Source: Oncomelania hupensis
Taxonomy: Eukaryota > Mollusca > Gastropoda > Littorinimorpha > Pomatiopsidae
Assembly: GCA_036898135.1 (NCBI GenBank)
Contig: CM072523.1
Location: 33,108,364 to 33,172,363 of the forward strand
Reading direction: 5' to 3'
Length of the DNA stretch: 64,000 nucleotides
Positions 50,905-62,050 of the stretch are shown piece after piece. Position 1 is the stretch's first letter; each line of letters opens with the position of its first letter. A program made the translations under genes and the position numbers. The notes under the pieces are model-generated. The model was given only the letters and a program-made list of their open reading frames with translations. It had not been told where the DNA came from and did not search any database.

Positions 50905-50990
50905 CTCTTCTTCTAGCATAGCTCCAAAGGTTCTCCTGTAACGTTGCTTGAAGTCCATCCTGGATTTTCTCTTCTTCTTGGTGCTCGAGC
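50905..50990 (-). CDS. ZNHIT1: ZNHIT1 middle exon
   Basis: Acceptor TTGAGACAG, donor GTGAGA. It encodes the basic SSTKKKRKSRMDFKQRYRRT-FGAMLEEE, matching human KKKKKTRGDHFKLRFRKNFQALLEEQ. Phase 1 in, phase 0 out. Confidence 0.95.
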
Positions 50991-51062
50991 CTGTCTCAAT
51001 AAAATATAAACATTTTATAACGGAATATCATTTGCTGGTTTGTACCACTGTGTCATTTATTT

Positions 51063-51190
51063 GTGTACGTTATCATTCTTAAATAGCGCTTTTTTAGCTC
51101 AAGAACTGCTCAACTCAAGCAGCCTGAGGCGTCCACTTATTGTCTTAGCTGCGTTGTCTCACACACCAGACAACTCATGCAAAGCCTGAA
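51063..51190 (-). repeat. Degraded SINE family A 3' end
   Basis: TTCTTAAATAGCGCTTTTTT and CAAGAACTGCTCAA correspond to the conserved 3' end seen at 1.2 and 37.3 kb, with many substitutions. Confidence 0.55.
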
Positions 51191-51257
51191 AAAAAATTGG
51201 CATTTTCTTTTGGGGCATCTTTAAGAAAGGTAAAAGTTAATACTTGTAATAAAATGT

Positions 51258-51356
51258 TGAAAACATTTTTCACGGAGTAATCTCCTAACCTGAAAACATT
51301 TTTCACGGAGTAATCTCCTAACCTGAAAACATTTTTCACGGAGTAATCTCCTAACC
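51258..51356. repeat. 33-bp tandem repeat, three exact copies
   Basis: The unit starting TGAAAACATTTTTCACGGAG begins at 51,258, 51,291 and 51,324 with no differences between copies. It lies in a ZNHIT1 intron. Perfect identity implies recent expansion. Confidence 0.9.
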
Positions 51357-52281
51357 TGTTTATTTAGAGAATGCATTCAGAATTGGAACCTAACAATAAA
51401 AGTAGGTAGCGGCAGTGAAATTTTTTTTGTCAGAATTTAAGTTATATGTTGGAATTTCCATAAAGAACTTTATAAATGATGAAAAATAAAAAAAAAAGTA
51501 AGTGGATATCTCTTTTCTTTTAAAAGTTATGAGTATTTAAAGATTACACTAGTTGCGCACACGTAAAAACACTTAAAAAAAGCCAAGTTCAGAGAGCAAA
51601 AAGGAACATGAAGAATAGAGAGACACATCTTATTTTATAATATTTCATTTATTACAACCAGCTGATTGTAATTAATAGGCAACCAAAGCACAAAAACATA
51701 TCATGTCGTGGCATAAAGAGGAACAAAATACAAAAAATCACTCCAGCTATTTGTTGCAATTTGAACGAGAGGCCAACTTTGGCCCATTGCAACACAAACA
51801 GATTTCATGAATGACTATACATACTAGGCTAGTTAAAAGGTATTGAACAATGCAATCATGGGAAAAAAAAATTCTCTGCAGTAAATACTTGAAATTCCTC
51901 ATAGGATGGGCCCAAACTTGGCAAAATGTTCAAAATCTCCATTCCGGAGGGCCGTGAACGCCAGAAAACGTAAAAAAAAATTGTAACTTCTTCATTTCTT
52001 GACCGATTGTGATAAAATTTGGAGGAAAGCTGTGAAATATTAACATCTTTCATAAGAAGCCATCTGAAGTCATGAGCATGTTCCAGAATACAACAAATGT
52101 GATTTTGGGTGTTAAAAACATAACAAAACTTGACGATGCACAACATTATAACAATTTAAATATCTGTTACTTCTTGCTTTCTTCACAGAGTTTGCTTACA
52201 TTTGGAAGAACACTTCCACATGTGAATGTGTTTCATATAAAAACACCATTAGGCAATAGTATGTTTTAGATATATGTTTAA

Positions 52282-52499
52282 TTAACTGGTTAAATAATTT
52301 ATAAAAAAAAAAAAAAGTTGAATGAAGAAATCCTCAGCATCATTCCACGTCTTGTTATGAGGTGGGCAGGAATGCTCCAGCTTTAAAACATGCATTTGGA
52401 GCATGGGTTTTTTGGTGAGTTCAACACCAATCACTTTCTTTCTGGCTCTTGGGCCGAGGACAGCAAAAGATCCTCTGAGCACTGCATAAGCATCATCAT
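52282..52499 (-). other. Unrecognised open block with splice acceptor
   Basis: On the minus strand, GGTTGCAG precedes a frame DDAYAVLRGSFAVLGPRARK, KVIGVELTKKPMLQMHVLKL, EHSCPPHNKTWNDAEDFF that looks protein-like and runs to a stop. No family is recognised. It lies inside a ZNHIT1 intron and could be an exon of a nested transcript or a transposon relic. Confidence 0.25.
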
Positions 52500-53485
52500 C
52501 TGCAACCAAAAAACAGTAGTATACTATTATAATATTTGGCACTATTATTTTCAGCTGGTATGTTGAAAGAAAGATGCAACAAAACTAAGTGACTGCCCTG
52601 GCAATGTCAAAATGTTATTGTAAAAGAATAACACAAATAAAAGAAATAATAATTAATATAAGACAAACACTCCAGCATTTTTTTTGGGTTGGATGGTGGC
52701 GATTGAGTATGTGCATTAATAATTAATAAAGTAGCATTTTAAATAAAAAGTTTCTAAAATTAAAACTGGCAAATTGTCCAAGTACCAAGCTGCCCTAACC
52801 TTGTCAGCTGATAATAGCCAGTGACTGTACAAGTATATATTTCTTTATAATACTATTGTTAGGCTAATTCATTTTTTTTAAAAATAGGCCTACTATTTTA
52901 CTTAGACACTAGACAGCATTCTCATTGTTGGTCTCCAACAAATCTGAGCTAGTCCCAAACTGCCGCTGTGAAATTGCTTGCTTACACCAGAAAAAAAAGC
53001 TAAAACGATAATCTATTATCTTCTTCACATTTACGTATTTATTTATTTTATGTATTGCGTTGTTTTTTATTTACGAGTTTCCGAGGAATCATAACAGATC
53101 ATGATTTGGAAGTTTGCGAGAGTTACCTTTCCTTTGTTAAACTCGACTGGAACAAGCGATTTATTTTGAGCTAATCCATTAAAACTAAAGTATAAATCTT
53201 GCTAAAAAAAATTTTTTTAAGGCAGATTGGTATCTATTTCTGTTAATCATGTACAAGTATGTCACAATTGAGCAGCTTTATAAGCGTATTTGTATCGACA
53301 ACTCGATATGCAATGAGCTAGCACTGCCACTAGTACTGCAGTAACACATGATCGGCCTATTTGTATCTAGTCACTTTCAGCTCAATTGTCTCAAATTTAC
53401 TTAAAATATGTAGACAAATCGTGAATCGCATGGTAAAATAAACACTTGCAAACAAAAATCACAGTTGATTAAGAATAAAACTTAC

Positions 53486-53575
53486 CGAAATATGGCCAAA
53501 ATTATGTCAAATCGTCGAGCGACGGATACCGTGCCGTAGCCATGTAGGCCTAAGCCATGTGACATGAACCAATCG
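53486..53575 (-). promoter_or_regulatory. Possible alternative first exon and promoter
   Basis: The minus strand reads an ATTGG (inverted CCAAT box), several ATGs, then CCATATTTCG followed by GTAAGT, a strong donor. None of the ATG frames joins the downstream acceptors into a long frame, so it would be non-coding or regulatory. Located between ZNHIT1 exons. Confidence 0.25.
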
Positions 53576-54227
53576 GGTGTCGTTTTAAAAGTGAAACTGT
53601 ATAAGCCCCGTATGTTTGTATGACGTCATTCATATTTCATTTGAAAGGGAATTGAACGAGGTTTCCAATGATATAACGGCAGATTTTTTTTTTTAACAAG
53701 TTCGAAGCAAAACATCATGTCAAAGTAGAAAAATCGACTTTGTACCCATTATTTTCAGTCATATTATAAAAAAGCAAACACCATTAGAAAGCTTGTTCTC
53801 TCAGCTTTGCAATGGTGCTATTTTTAGCTTTCCTGCCTTCCTGGGGAAAAATCGTCAAGGGATTTCCCGAAGATGTCAAAAAATGGCGCACATATCTGCG
53901 CTTAGGCGGCTGCATAGCAATCACGATTTCTTGCATTTTCGATCATCGGATTTCAGCATTCATACTCAAATTACTTACAAACAACAAACATCAATGTTTA
54001 AATCAATCTTTATTTGTTATTTTGATATAAATTTAAAGTCTGTAGGCGCATGCATCAGTGAGTTATGACAAGTTGAAGAAGGTAGGGGTAAGCAGTTTTT
54101 TAGGCTGATTGGTCAAAATAGTGCCTGCCTGCCGCTACCTAATAAAAGACAGTAAAATGAAAGAAAATAATTCAAGAGCAATCCATTCATTGAAAATGGC
54201 TAAGTAGAAACCCTGTTTACTTCATAC

Positions 54228-54398
54228 CAGTCAGTTCCATAGCTTCCTCAAATTTTGGAGCTTTCTTGCTCATTTTCAAGTCAGCATGAGGATCCTCTGA
54301 GAAGTTGTCCAACTCCAAAGCTTCCAGTGCCTTGCGCTGTCGTCTGCGACGTGAAACATCATCCAGGACACGTTTCTGATCTGCGGCCTTCTGGCGCA
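54228..54398 (-). CDS. ZNHIT1: ZNHIT1 N-terminal exon (exon 2)
   Basis: Acceptor CTCCTTTCAG, donor GTATGA. It starts with two bases of a split codon and encodes RQKAADQKRVLDDVSRRRRQ, RKALEALELDNFSEDPHADL and KMSKKAPKFEEAMELT, collinear with human VRSQDPGQRRVLDRAARQRR and LEALENDNFQDDPHAGL. By that alignment the split codon is Val, and only a short first exon (M...S) is missing. I could not find it between here and 64,000. Confidence 0.95.
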
Positions 54399-54419
54399 CT
54401 GAAAGGAGAGAAATAAGCC

Positions 54420-55110
54420 ATTTGTTTCAATGTTTACAAATAATAATATACAGTGTACATGTCAAAATTGTATTATTTGTTCATCCAGAAATTTGCTAAC
54501 AATGTACATTCAATCATATGTATATATTTATTAAATATTCATTATGTGTTTGAGTTTATATGCAACTTAATTTAAACATGAATATCATTATGTCATTACT
54601 GTGTGTATTTATTATGTATTTACTTAAATATATTGTATTGACAGTTGCATTTAGTTTTACTATAAAGTATAATTATGATTGCTGTGCAGTGGTTTATTAT
54701 TATTACTTTGAGAGAGAGATTATTCTATGGTATAGGTGATTATTATTAATAGTCATGTATTTGCTTATAGTATGCATGTACTTCAAATGTGTATGTACAG
54801 AGCCAGTGCTTGTAAGTTTAGTGGCATATGTTGTTGATTATTATTTAGACATCTGCAAATTGTCTAAATCACTTAGGTGAATAATAGACAATAAATGAGT
54901 AACACACACATCTGCAAATGAATATTTTGTTGAATTTTAGTTCATTATTAATTCTTGATGTACATGTATTTATTTATACATGTATGTGTATTGTGTCTGT
55001 GTGTTTGTGTGTGTTTGATCCATTTATTATCATTCTTATTATGTGTAAAATTGCATGTGTGTTTATAGCATAATACATCTTAATCAGTGTGTGTGTGTGT
55101 GTTAGAGAGA
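54420..55110. other. AT-rich stretch, no feature seen
   Basis: Presumed ZNHIT1 intron 1. It contains short TG/GA simple runs only. Confidence 0.5.
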
Positions 55111-55112
55111 GA

Positions 55113-55750
55113 GATAAGATAAGAAAACAATGTTATTTTGCAAGGGTAAAAGAGTAAGTGCTGGATGCGCTTGTTTACATCTTGCCCTTGTATTAAATAC
55201 AACTCAATGTTATAACATTTACATCATAGAACAATAACAAATAAACACATCATGGAACAATAACAAATAATCAAAGTCATCATTAGATAAAATCATTTTC
55301 AAACAACTGAAATCAAATTAATGTTATTAATATCAATCAACAACATTAACAATAATGTGTATTTAATTTTTAATGTGTTTTAAGAGACATGTTCTAAATG
55401 ATGTAAATTTAGATGCTGGAGTGCAGAGATCTTCAGGAAAGTTATTCCACAAAGTGGAACCGGAATAAGCTAGACTAGTTTTGAAGAGATACATTTTTGG
55501 AATTGGAACAATTTTGTGGACGATCTGACAGTTCTTTTTTCTTTTTTTTTAACACAAAAGATAGGGAGGTGCATTGCCGGAAAGGACCTTGTGCATGAAA
55601 ACACCTTTATTAAATTTTAGTCTGTCGGTAAGAGGTAGAAAACTGATCCATTTACAGTCATCTGGAGACATTTTTTATTTAAGAATAACTTGTTTAATTA
55701 CACGTTTGTGAATTCTAATTATAGAATTATAGGCTTCATTGCATTGCCAC
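55113..55750 (-). mobile_element. LINE 3'-end fragment, copy A
   Basis: On the minus strand the DNA encodes MSPDDCKWISFLPLTDRLKF-NKGVFMHK-like sequence, the C-terminal region of CR1/jockey-type RT proteins, with stops. It closely duplicates 55,833-56,460 on the far side of a GA microsatellite. Confidence 0.75.
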
Positions 55751-55751
55751 T

Positions 55752-55765
55752 AGGAGAGAGAGAGG

Positions 55766-55831
<66 letters not shown>
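55752..55831. repeat. GA dinucleotide repeat between duplicated LINE ends
   Basis: Nearly pure GA run with one GGGAGGG interruption, placed exactly between the two LINE copies. Copy A is preceded at its far end by a shorter GA run (55,104-55,113). Confidence 0.95.
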
Positions 55832-55832
<1 letters not shown>

Positions 55833-55835
<3 letters not shown>

Positions 55836-56566
55836 AACAATTTAATTTTGCAAGGGCAAAAGAGTAAGCGCTGGATGCTCTTTTTACATCTTGCCCTTGA
55901 GGCTTTAACAATAACTATTAAATACAACTCAAAATTATAACATTCACATCATGGAACAATAACAAATAAAGTCATCATTAGATAAAATCATTTTCAAACA
56001 ATTGAAATCAAATTAATGTTGTTAATATCAATCAACAACATTAACAATTAATGTGTACTTAATTTGTAATGTGTTTTAAGAGACGTGTTCAAAATAATGT
56101 AAATTTAGATGCTGAAGAGCGGAGATTTTCAGGAAAGTTATTCCCAAAGTGGAACCGGAATAAGTTAGACTAGTTTTGAAGAGATCAATTCTTGGAATTG
56201 GAACATTTAAATTAGCAGACGATCTGGCAGGTTTTTTTTGGAAAAAAGAGAAGAAAGATAGGGATGTGCATTGCCAGAAAGACCTTGTGCATGAAAACAC
56301 CTTTATTAAATTTTAGTCTATCGGTAAGAGGTAGAATATTGATCCATTTATAGTCATCTGGAGACATTTTTTGTTTAAGAATAACTTGTTTAACTGCACG
56401 TTTGTGAATTCTAATTAAAGGTTTCATTGCATTGCCACTAGCAGAATCCCAAATAGTAGAGGAATAATCAAGAAATGATTGAGTATGACTGGAATAAAAC
56501 AGTTTACGAGAATGTAAATTTAATCATTTCTTTATACTTGATAATTGATAAGTCCTTTTAGAAATA
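55833..56566 (-). mobile_element. LINE 3'-end fragment, copy B
   Basis: Minus-strand frames read SFLDYSSTIWDSASGN, MKPLIRIHKRAVKQVILKQK, MSPDDYKWINILPLTDRLKF and NKGVFMHKV. This is the LDYxxxxW...NRAxR...LPLxxR layout of CR1/jockey RT C-termini. The upstream part continues at 57,358-57,480 and 58,500-58,655 after two later insertions. Confidence 0.85.
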
Positions 56567-57357
56567 CAGTGGAACCTCCGGTATCCGGCTCTCTGGTATA
56601 CGACTCCCTCCGTTATGTGACCTGAAAACTTCTGACGGATTCACTTCCAATAATAAATGACCTCTGGTATGCGACAACCTCGTTTATGCGACCAGCGACC
56701 GTGTCTTAAGCCCTTTATAAGACCGTCTTAGGGCAATTTAAAAGAGATATCAGTTAATTTGCTGTCTGTACCTTTCGTTTTTTCTCTCATGTTAGTGTAC
56801 GCCTGCTGTTGTCTGCTATTTCCGGTTCGCAAATAAGGGATATTACTCGCCTACACTGGCTGTCAAAATGGCGTCGCGCAAGAGGAACGTTTTGAGTTTG
56901 GCAGAGAGAATGAAAGTGATTGAAAGAAGTGAAAATGGGGAGAGTTGTTTGTCTATTGCAAGAAGTTTAGACGTTGGGAAGACCCAAATTCAGCTCATCA
57001 TAAAGGATAAGGAATCTGTGAAACTACGATGGGAGAGTGGAGAAAGTGGCGAAAAGGGAAACATCGAAACTGAGAGCTTCTGCACTGACAGACTTGGATG
57101 AACGCGTCTGGCAGTGGTTCGACTGTTTTCTATTTTTGAAGTTGTGAATAAAAGACAAAGCTAAAAATGAAACATGTTTTACAGTTTCCTTTGTCAGAGA
57201 ATACATGCTGGTGAGTGTGAAAATTATGACTACATACCCCTCCGAGCCTGTTCCCCCTCCCCACCCACCCCACCTCTTGTTTCCGGTATAAGACCACCTC
57301 TATTATAAGACCGTTTTTTCTCAGATTTTGGACGGTCGTATACCGGAGGTTCCACTG
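56567..57357 (+). mobile_element. Pogo/Tigger-like HTH-only element, copy 4
   Basis: Inverted ends CAGTGGAACCTCCGGTATCC / GTATACCGGAGGTTCCACTG with TA flanks, inserted in the LINE. It is 791 bp. The HTH frame is intact. Confidence 0.92.
56868..57101 (+). CDS. HTH-only pogo transposase fragment, intact (77 codons)
   Basis: MASRKRNVLSLAERMKVIER, then SENGESCLSIARSLDVGKTQ and IQLIIKDKESVKLRWESGES: a complete Psq/CENP-B-type helix-turn-helix (about residues 1-55) with a short tail and no catalytic domain. Full pogo transposases have roughly 500 residues, so this is a DNA-binding stub. ATG context is AAAATGG. Whether it is expressed cannot be judged here. Confidence 0.75.
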   Translation: MASRKRNVLSLAERMKVIERSENGESCLSIARSLDVGKTQIQLIIKDKESVKLRWESGESGEKGNIETESFCTDRLG

Positions 57358-57480
57358 TAGTTTAACTAATATTTTAAATATGTTTCACCCCGGACAAATT
57401 ATTGTCTAAAGTTACACCAAGAAGCTTGTACATCATCAATTATTGTATTGCAAATTTTTTATGGAGGAATTTTTATATTA
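57358..57480 (-). mobile_element. LINE internal piece between two DNA elements
   Basis: The minus strand encodes YKLLGVTLDNNLS, the LGVxLDxxL motif of CR1/jockey RT thumbs. It is collinear with the pieces on either side. Confidence 0.8.
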
Positions 57481-58499
57481 CAGTAAAACCTCCGTTTTAC
57501 GACCTTTAAATTGCCATTAGAACGAGGTCTTAAATTGGAGGGATCTTAAAAAGGAGGGAGGACATTTTCGAAAAAGATATTTAGAAAATTAATTAAGTAA
57601 AATAAATACATACACAAAAAGTACACATACCATTAAGTATAGGAAACATCTACCCTCTTTCAGAAATATAGATTAAACTCTGTCTCACAACCAATACAGT
57701 CAATATCTTCCTGTTCCTTATTATTTACAGAATAAAAAATCAATGTTGGTATGATAGTTGTTTAAAAGTGTATGTAAGTGCTGAGTGCATGTTTGGAGTT
57801 ATAACTATTTATAAGATAACCTTATTAATATTGTTGTAATTATTTTTATTCAATCATTGAATAGTTTGTGTTTAAAAAAAAAAAGAAAGCGGTTATTTGT
57901 TTGTTTGCATGATCCCCCCCACCCGTGCATGTTCTCTTATAATAATGATAATAATAATACAGGATGCTATGCACGCTCCCCTTTCCCCAAGGCTCAAAGC
58001 GCGCGCGCGGCGATCTATACCAACATACACGCTCACCTGTCTCATTTACCCTCACACACACCAAATACACATACATCACTCAAACAGGTGGTGTAAAGGC
58101 AGGAAGATCGCTATTAGAAGACGGAAGAAAATCGAATTTTTATTTTTAGTATGTCACTTTGAACACCAGACATGCTGTCGGCAAGATCTGACAGGCCCCT
58201 GCTCAGGGCAAATCTGGTCAGCTCCTTAGAGTATTTCAAGCTGCTTTAATGCATCGTCTGCGTTTAAAAGTTGTAAACGAAATTGTTTTCTTCAAGCGCA
58301 CAAATATAATATTGCTTTGGAATCTGAATTTTTCAGATGCTATGTCGTAAAATTTAATTATTTGAAGGTCGCAAGTAGCGTTTTAGAGGTAGTTGTTTAA
58401 GAGAGGTCGTTTACATAGTACAAAGCATCAGTTAATTTTTTGCGGTCGTATGTTGGAGGAAGTCATGTAAGAGAGGGTCTCAAAACGGAGGTTTTACTG
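57481..58499. mobile_element. Second pogo-like non-autonomous element, 1019 bp
   Basis: Ends CAGTAAAACCTCCGTTTTAC and AAAACGGAGGTTTTACTG are inverted, with TA on each side (57,479-57,480 and 58,500-58,501). It differs from the CAGTGGAACC family but has the same architecture. There is no transposase frame. A head-less SINE B copy is inserted at about 57,940-58,145. Confidence 0.88.
57940..58145 (-). repeat. SINE family B copy nested in the pogo-like element
   Basis: Begins with ATA/AAT units and CAGGATGCTAT (reversed 3' end), then GGCTCAAAGCGCG and ACAGGTGGTGTAAAGGCAGG, as in the copies at 13.2 and 14.0 kb. The head is missing. Confidence 0.8.
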
Positions 58500-58655
58500 T
58501 ATACATTTTATCTTTTCTGTCTTGTTGTAATTAGCATGGATTTTGTTTTGTCTGGATTGAGGGCCATGTGGTTGTATTCAGTCCATTCCTGTCGTTCACT
58601 AACCTCTTTTTGTAATGAGGAGGAGAGATTATTCAAGTCTGTATTTTGAGAGTGT
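58500..58655 (-). mobile_element. LINE upstream piece
   Basis: The minus strand encodes LNNLSSSLQKEVSERQEWTE-YNHMALNPDKTKS, the LNPxKTK motif following the RT catalytic core in CR1/jockey elements. It is cut at 58,656 by the gypsy-like LTR. Confidence 0.85.
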
Positions 58656-58718
58656 TGTCACAAGAGGCTAGTTTGGACACTGCAGTAAGGTTTCACGCCT
58701 CTAAAAGTTCATCCTTCT
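58656..58718 (+). repeat. Remnant of the 5' LTR of a gypsy-like element
   Basis: TGTCACAAGAGGCTAGTTTG through ATCCTTCT matches the start of the 3' LTR at 62,726 with three differences. It breaks off after 63 bases, directly before RT coding sequence, so the rest of the LTR plus gag and protease are deleted. Confidence 0.85.
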
Positions 58719-59176
58719 AGGCAACATCAAATTGTGCTCACAGACCGATCGGGAAGGACAGACCTCGTCGAAGTAACCATAACGGTGACCGACCCAACAC
58801 CAGTCTGCCAGAAGCTCTACCTGATGCCACTGTCACAGCAGCAAGCCATCAAGGAAGAGATAGACACCTTACTGGCAGCTGGAATCATATCTGCGTCTAC
58901 TTCATCCTACAGTGCAGGCACTGTATTGTTGTGAAAGCCCAATGGAGAGCATCGACTGTGCATCGACTTTAGACTCCTGAATGCCGTAACGCAATTTCAT
59001 CCAGAACCACTCCCAGACCCGACCGATCTATTTGCCAAGCTACAGGCAGCGAAGGACTTCTCTCGCATCAACTTCAGCAAAGATCAAATACCCGTACAAC
59101 CGCATGTCTGAAAGTACCTAGCATTTAGCACCATGAAGGGACACTTTGAGTTCAACATACTTCCCTTCGGGATACC

Positions 59177-59495
59177 ATGGGTGGGAATTGCTGAAGTGAA
59201 AAATAAAGGAAACTAGGGGGGTCCGGGGGCATGCCCCCCCGGAAAATTTTCAAAATCAAGAACAAAATCTGTGCAATCTGGCGTATTCTGATTGCAAAAT
59301 GTAAGTAGTTTTGAAGTATGAAAAACATTCTTTTTTGTCTTTTTTTCTTGTGCTTTTTGTTTGAATGACCAAAGAATATAATGCTGTGATGTAGTGCTGA
59401 TAAACAATGTACAACTAACAGACAGGTTGCATAAAGAAAATAACATAAATTCAAAAAGGATTTGTGTATATAACTGTATACATGTACAGTGATTA

Positions 59496-59567
<72 letters not shown>

Positions 59568-60042
59568 GTACACACACACACAAAATTTGTACATAGTAGC
59601 TGAACATGTACACAGCTGTATATTCAACATCTGAATATCAGCTGTCAAAACTAAACATAGCTCCAACATCAATATGGCAAGCAATGACATTCCAACTTGC
59701 TCTTCAGCTAAAACAACCAAAGAAAAAGAAAAACATATTTCCAGATTTGACTTCATACTCCAACCAATCCCACCTCCATTTGTTTTTGACGCCAAAACCT
59801 TCTTGAAAAGTTTCACCACGCTGTACAATCATAGCCTTTAAAGGCATGATGGCGGTGATTAAGTACAACGACCTCGACCTCTCACTTCCGGTGAGACTTC
59901 TGTTGCGCTGTGTCTAAACACCGCAATAGTGTAAAAAAAATTTATTTTTTTTTAAATTTTTTGGCGGAAGCATTATTGTTTTTGGCGGATGGGATTTTTT
60001 TAATGGCGGAAATCCGCCAAATGGCGGACAATTCCCAACCCT
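59177..60042. mobile_element. hAT-like element inside the gypsy RT
   Basis: Ends CATGGGTGGGAATTG and CAATTCCCAACCCTG are inverted repeats. GGGATAC flanks both sides (59,170-59,176 and 60,043-60,049), and joining the flanks restores LPFGI-HNAPSIF. It has no transposase. It contains a GA microsatellite (59,499-59,565) and short GGCGGA/TCCGCC inverted motifs near the right end. Confidence 0.85.
59499..59565. repeat. GA dinucleotide repeat
   Basis: Pure GA run followed by CTGTACACACACACA. It is simple sequence. Confidence 0.95.
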
Positions 60043-60404
60043 GGGATACACAACGCACCTAGCATTTTTAGCGCCATGATGTGGAAACTCCTGGCACCGC
60101 TGAGCAGCAAGCACCTACACTTGTTTATGGACGACATCATCATAGCAAAACCTACATGGGAAGAACATGTCGCACTCCTACAACTACTACTCGCCTGCCT
60201 CAGAGACACCGGCTTGACGGCAAGACCAACCAAGTGTCAGATTGGGTTCACAAAATTAGAATTTCTGGGACAAACCATCAGGCAAGGAAGCCTGCGGCTG
60301 TTAAAAAAGACAGTGAACTGCCTGCTCGACTCGCCAAGGCCCAAGACCAAAAAGGAAGTGCAGTCGTTTCTGGGGCTCTGCGGTTTCTACCAGAAATTCA
60401 TAAT

Positions 60405-62050
60405 GTCACGACCCGTATGGGGTTGTGTGCTTGAACCCTCCCTCACGCACCCGTTCTACCTAACTAACCACTACAAACACAAGAAGTATATTTCATACTG
60501 ACGATTTTATTACCCACTCTCATTCGTACAACATACAACTTTACACTCAAACCATATGACCACAATGATGATGACGCCGATGTTGATGATGATGATGATG
60601 ATGATAATGATGATGATGACACGTATGAGCTAACGAACAAGTGAGTGAATGAAGCACAATTAATGGATGAATCAACGAGTGAGAAGATGAAAGATGAAGT
60701 ATAAAGAAAAGTGGTAATCAGTTAGTCGGTCCAATAGCCGGCGATCACTATCCACAGAAAGTCGTTAATACACTAAGTGTTTTGAAGGTTTGAAGAATTC
60801 TGACTTTGCTATTAAGTGATGACGCTGTGAACGCTTATACACCACGATGATCGATGACTATTACAAGGTGAACGTAGACACTTAGACGTAGTTAAATGAC
60901 GAGGGGAAAAGAAGCACGTTAGCTACAACGCCAACTGATGACAGCGTAGCGACGACTTGAGTCCACCAGCGACGCCGATAACCCTGGGTGCTGCGCAATC
61001 ACGATGAGGGAGTTTGGGGTAGAGGGGCGATCGGATGCAACAGGGCTTAGTGAATGGGGACAAGGTTTGAGCAAGGGGAAGTAGCCCTTTACGTCCAAAG
61101 TCAGCACGAAGAAGAGGGGGAGGAGGGGGTGGAGGAAACAGTGGTGGATGGCAGACGACCCACAGCAACGGCGTAATAACCAACAATGCAACCAGGGGTT
61201 CTGTTATTCCAAAGTAAGAATACCAGCAGGTTCTGCAAATACACAAACAAATGCTAAGCTTCTGTCCCACTAAATGAAGTTATTCCAAGAATAATCTAGA
61301 GCTCACTAAGCACGGCCTCTGCCCACTCCACAATGTGAACAATACCATCCATCACGATAATAAACTGACACTGATATACACGAAAACCAATGACAACGAC
61401 AGCATGATGACTGTAGATACATGAATGAAAATGAAAACTCTTTCAACGCACCACACCCACAGCTCTCAATGTTCCCACCCCCCCTTAACCCACCCTCGGA
61501 ATAATCGGGAAGGGATTATAACTAAATATCGAAACAAAATAAGCAACCACACAATGAGGCAGGATGCTGGCCAAGGAAAGAACAAAAATAATAGTATTTG
61601 ACTCCTTACCAGCAACCAGTGGTGGTACCCGGGACGACAACATATCCAGCCAGGAGCACATAGTAACTATGGTCCAATGTGAGCAGATAAATGAATCCAC
61701 ATACACACTTCCAAAAAGTATCTCTAACTCACACAAGAGCGCAGACAACTTCTTTCTTCGGATGACTATCATGAAGTGTACCAACCTACCCCAACTAACA
61801 ACTCAATAGGAAGGAAAAATAAAGAATAATTAAAAAAAAAAATCCCTAGCACGTGAAAAACCAAATCTGCAATTTTTCGAAGCCTACCAATACACCCGGC
61901 AGTGTATATGAAAAATCACCTGCACACAGAGCATTCAAACACACATGCACAAGAAGCGTGACTCAGGCGAAGCTAACACCAACAATAACACGTGCAGTAT
62001 AGGCCTACAAATTATTCCACGCAAACACTCTTTTTGCTTTTTGTGACACA
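60405..62050 (+). mobile_element. Unidentified insertion in the gypsy pol, possibly a solo LTR
   Basis: It interrupts the gypsy frame between YQKFI and NIAMLL. It begins TGTCACGACCCGTATGGGGT, a common LTR start, and the far side contains GTGACACA. I cannot define a target duplication, and no coding frame is convincing. It includes a GAT/GATGAC trinucleotide run (60,567-60,620). Confidence 0.45.

Noticed and set aside
53793..54068. Plus-strand frames near 53.8-54.1 kb as a gene
   Set aside because: Two overlapping frames of similar length, no conserved motif, and antisense to a ZNHIT1 intron.
59152..59828. Long minus-strand frames with SLSLSL runs
   Set aside because: Produced by the GA microsatellite in the hAT-like insertion.
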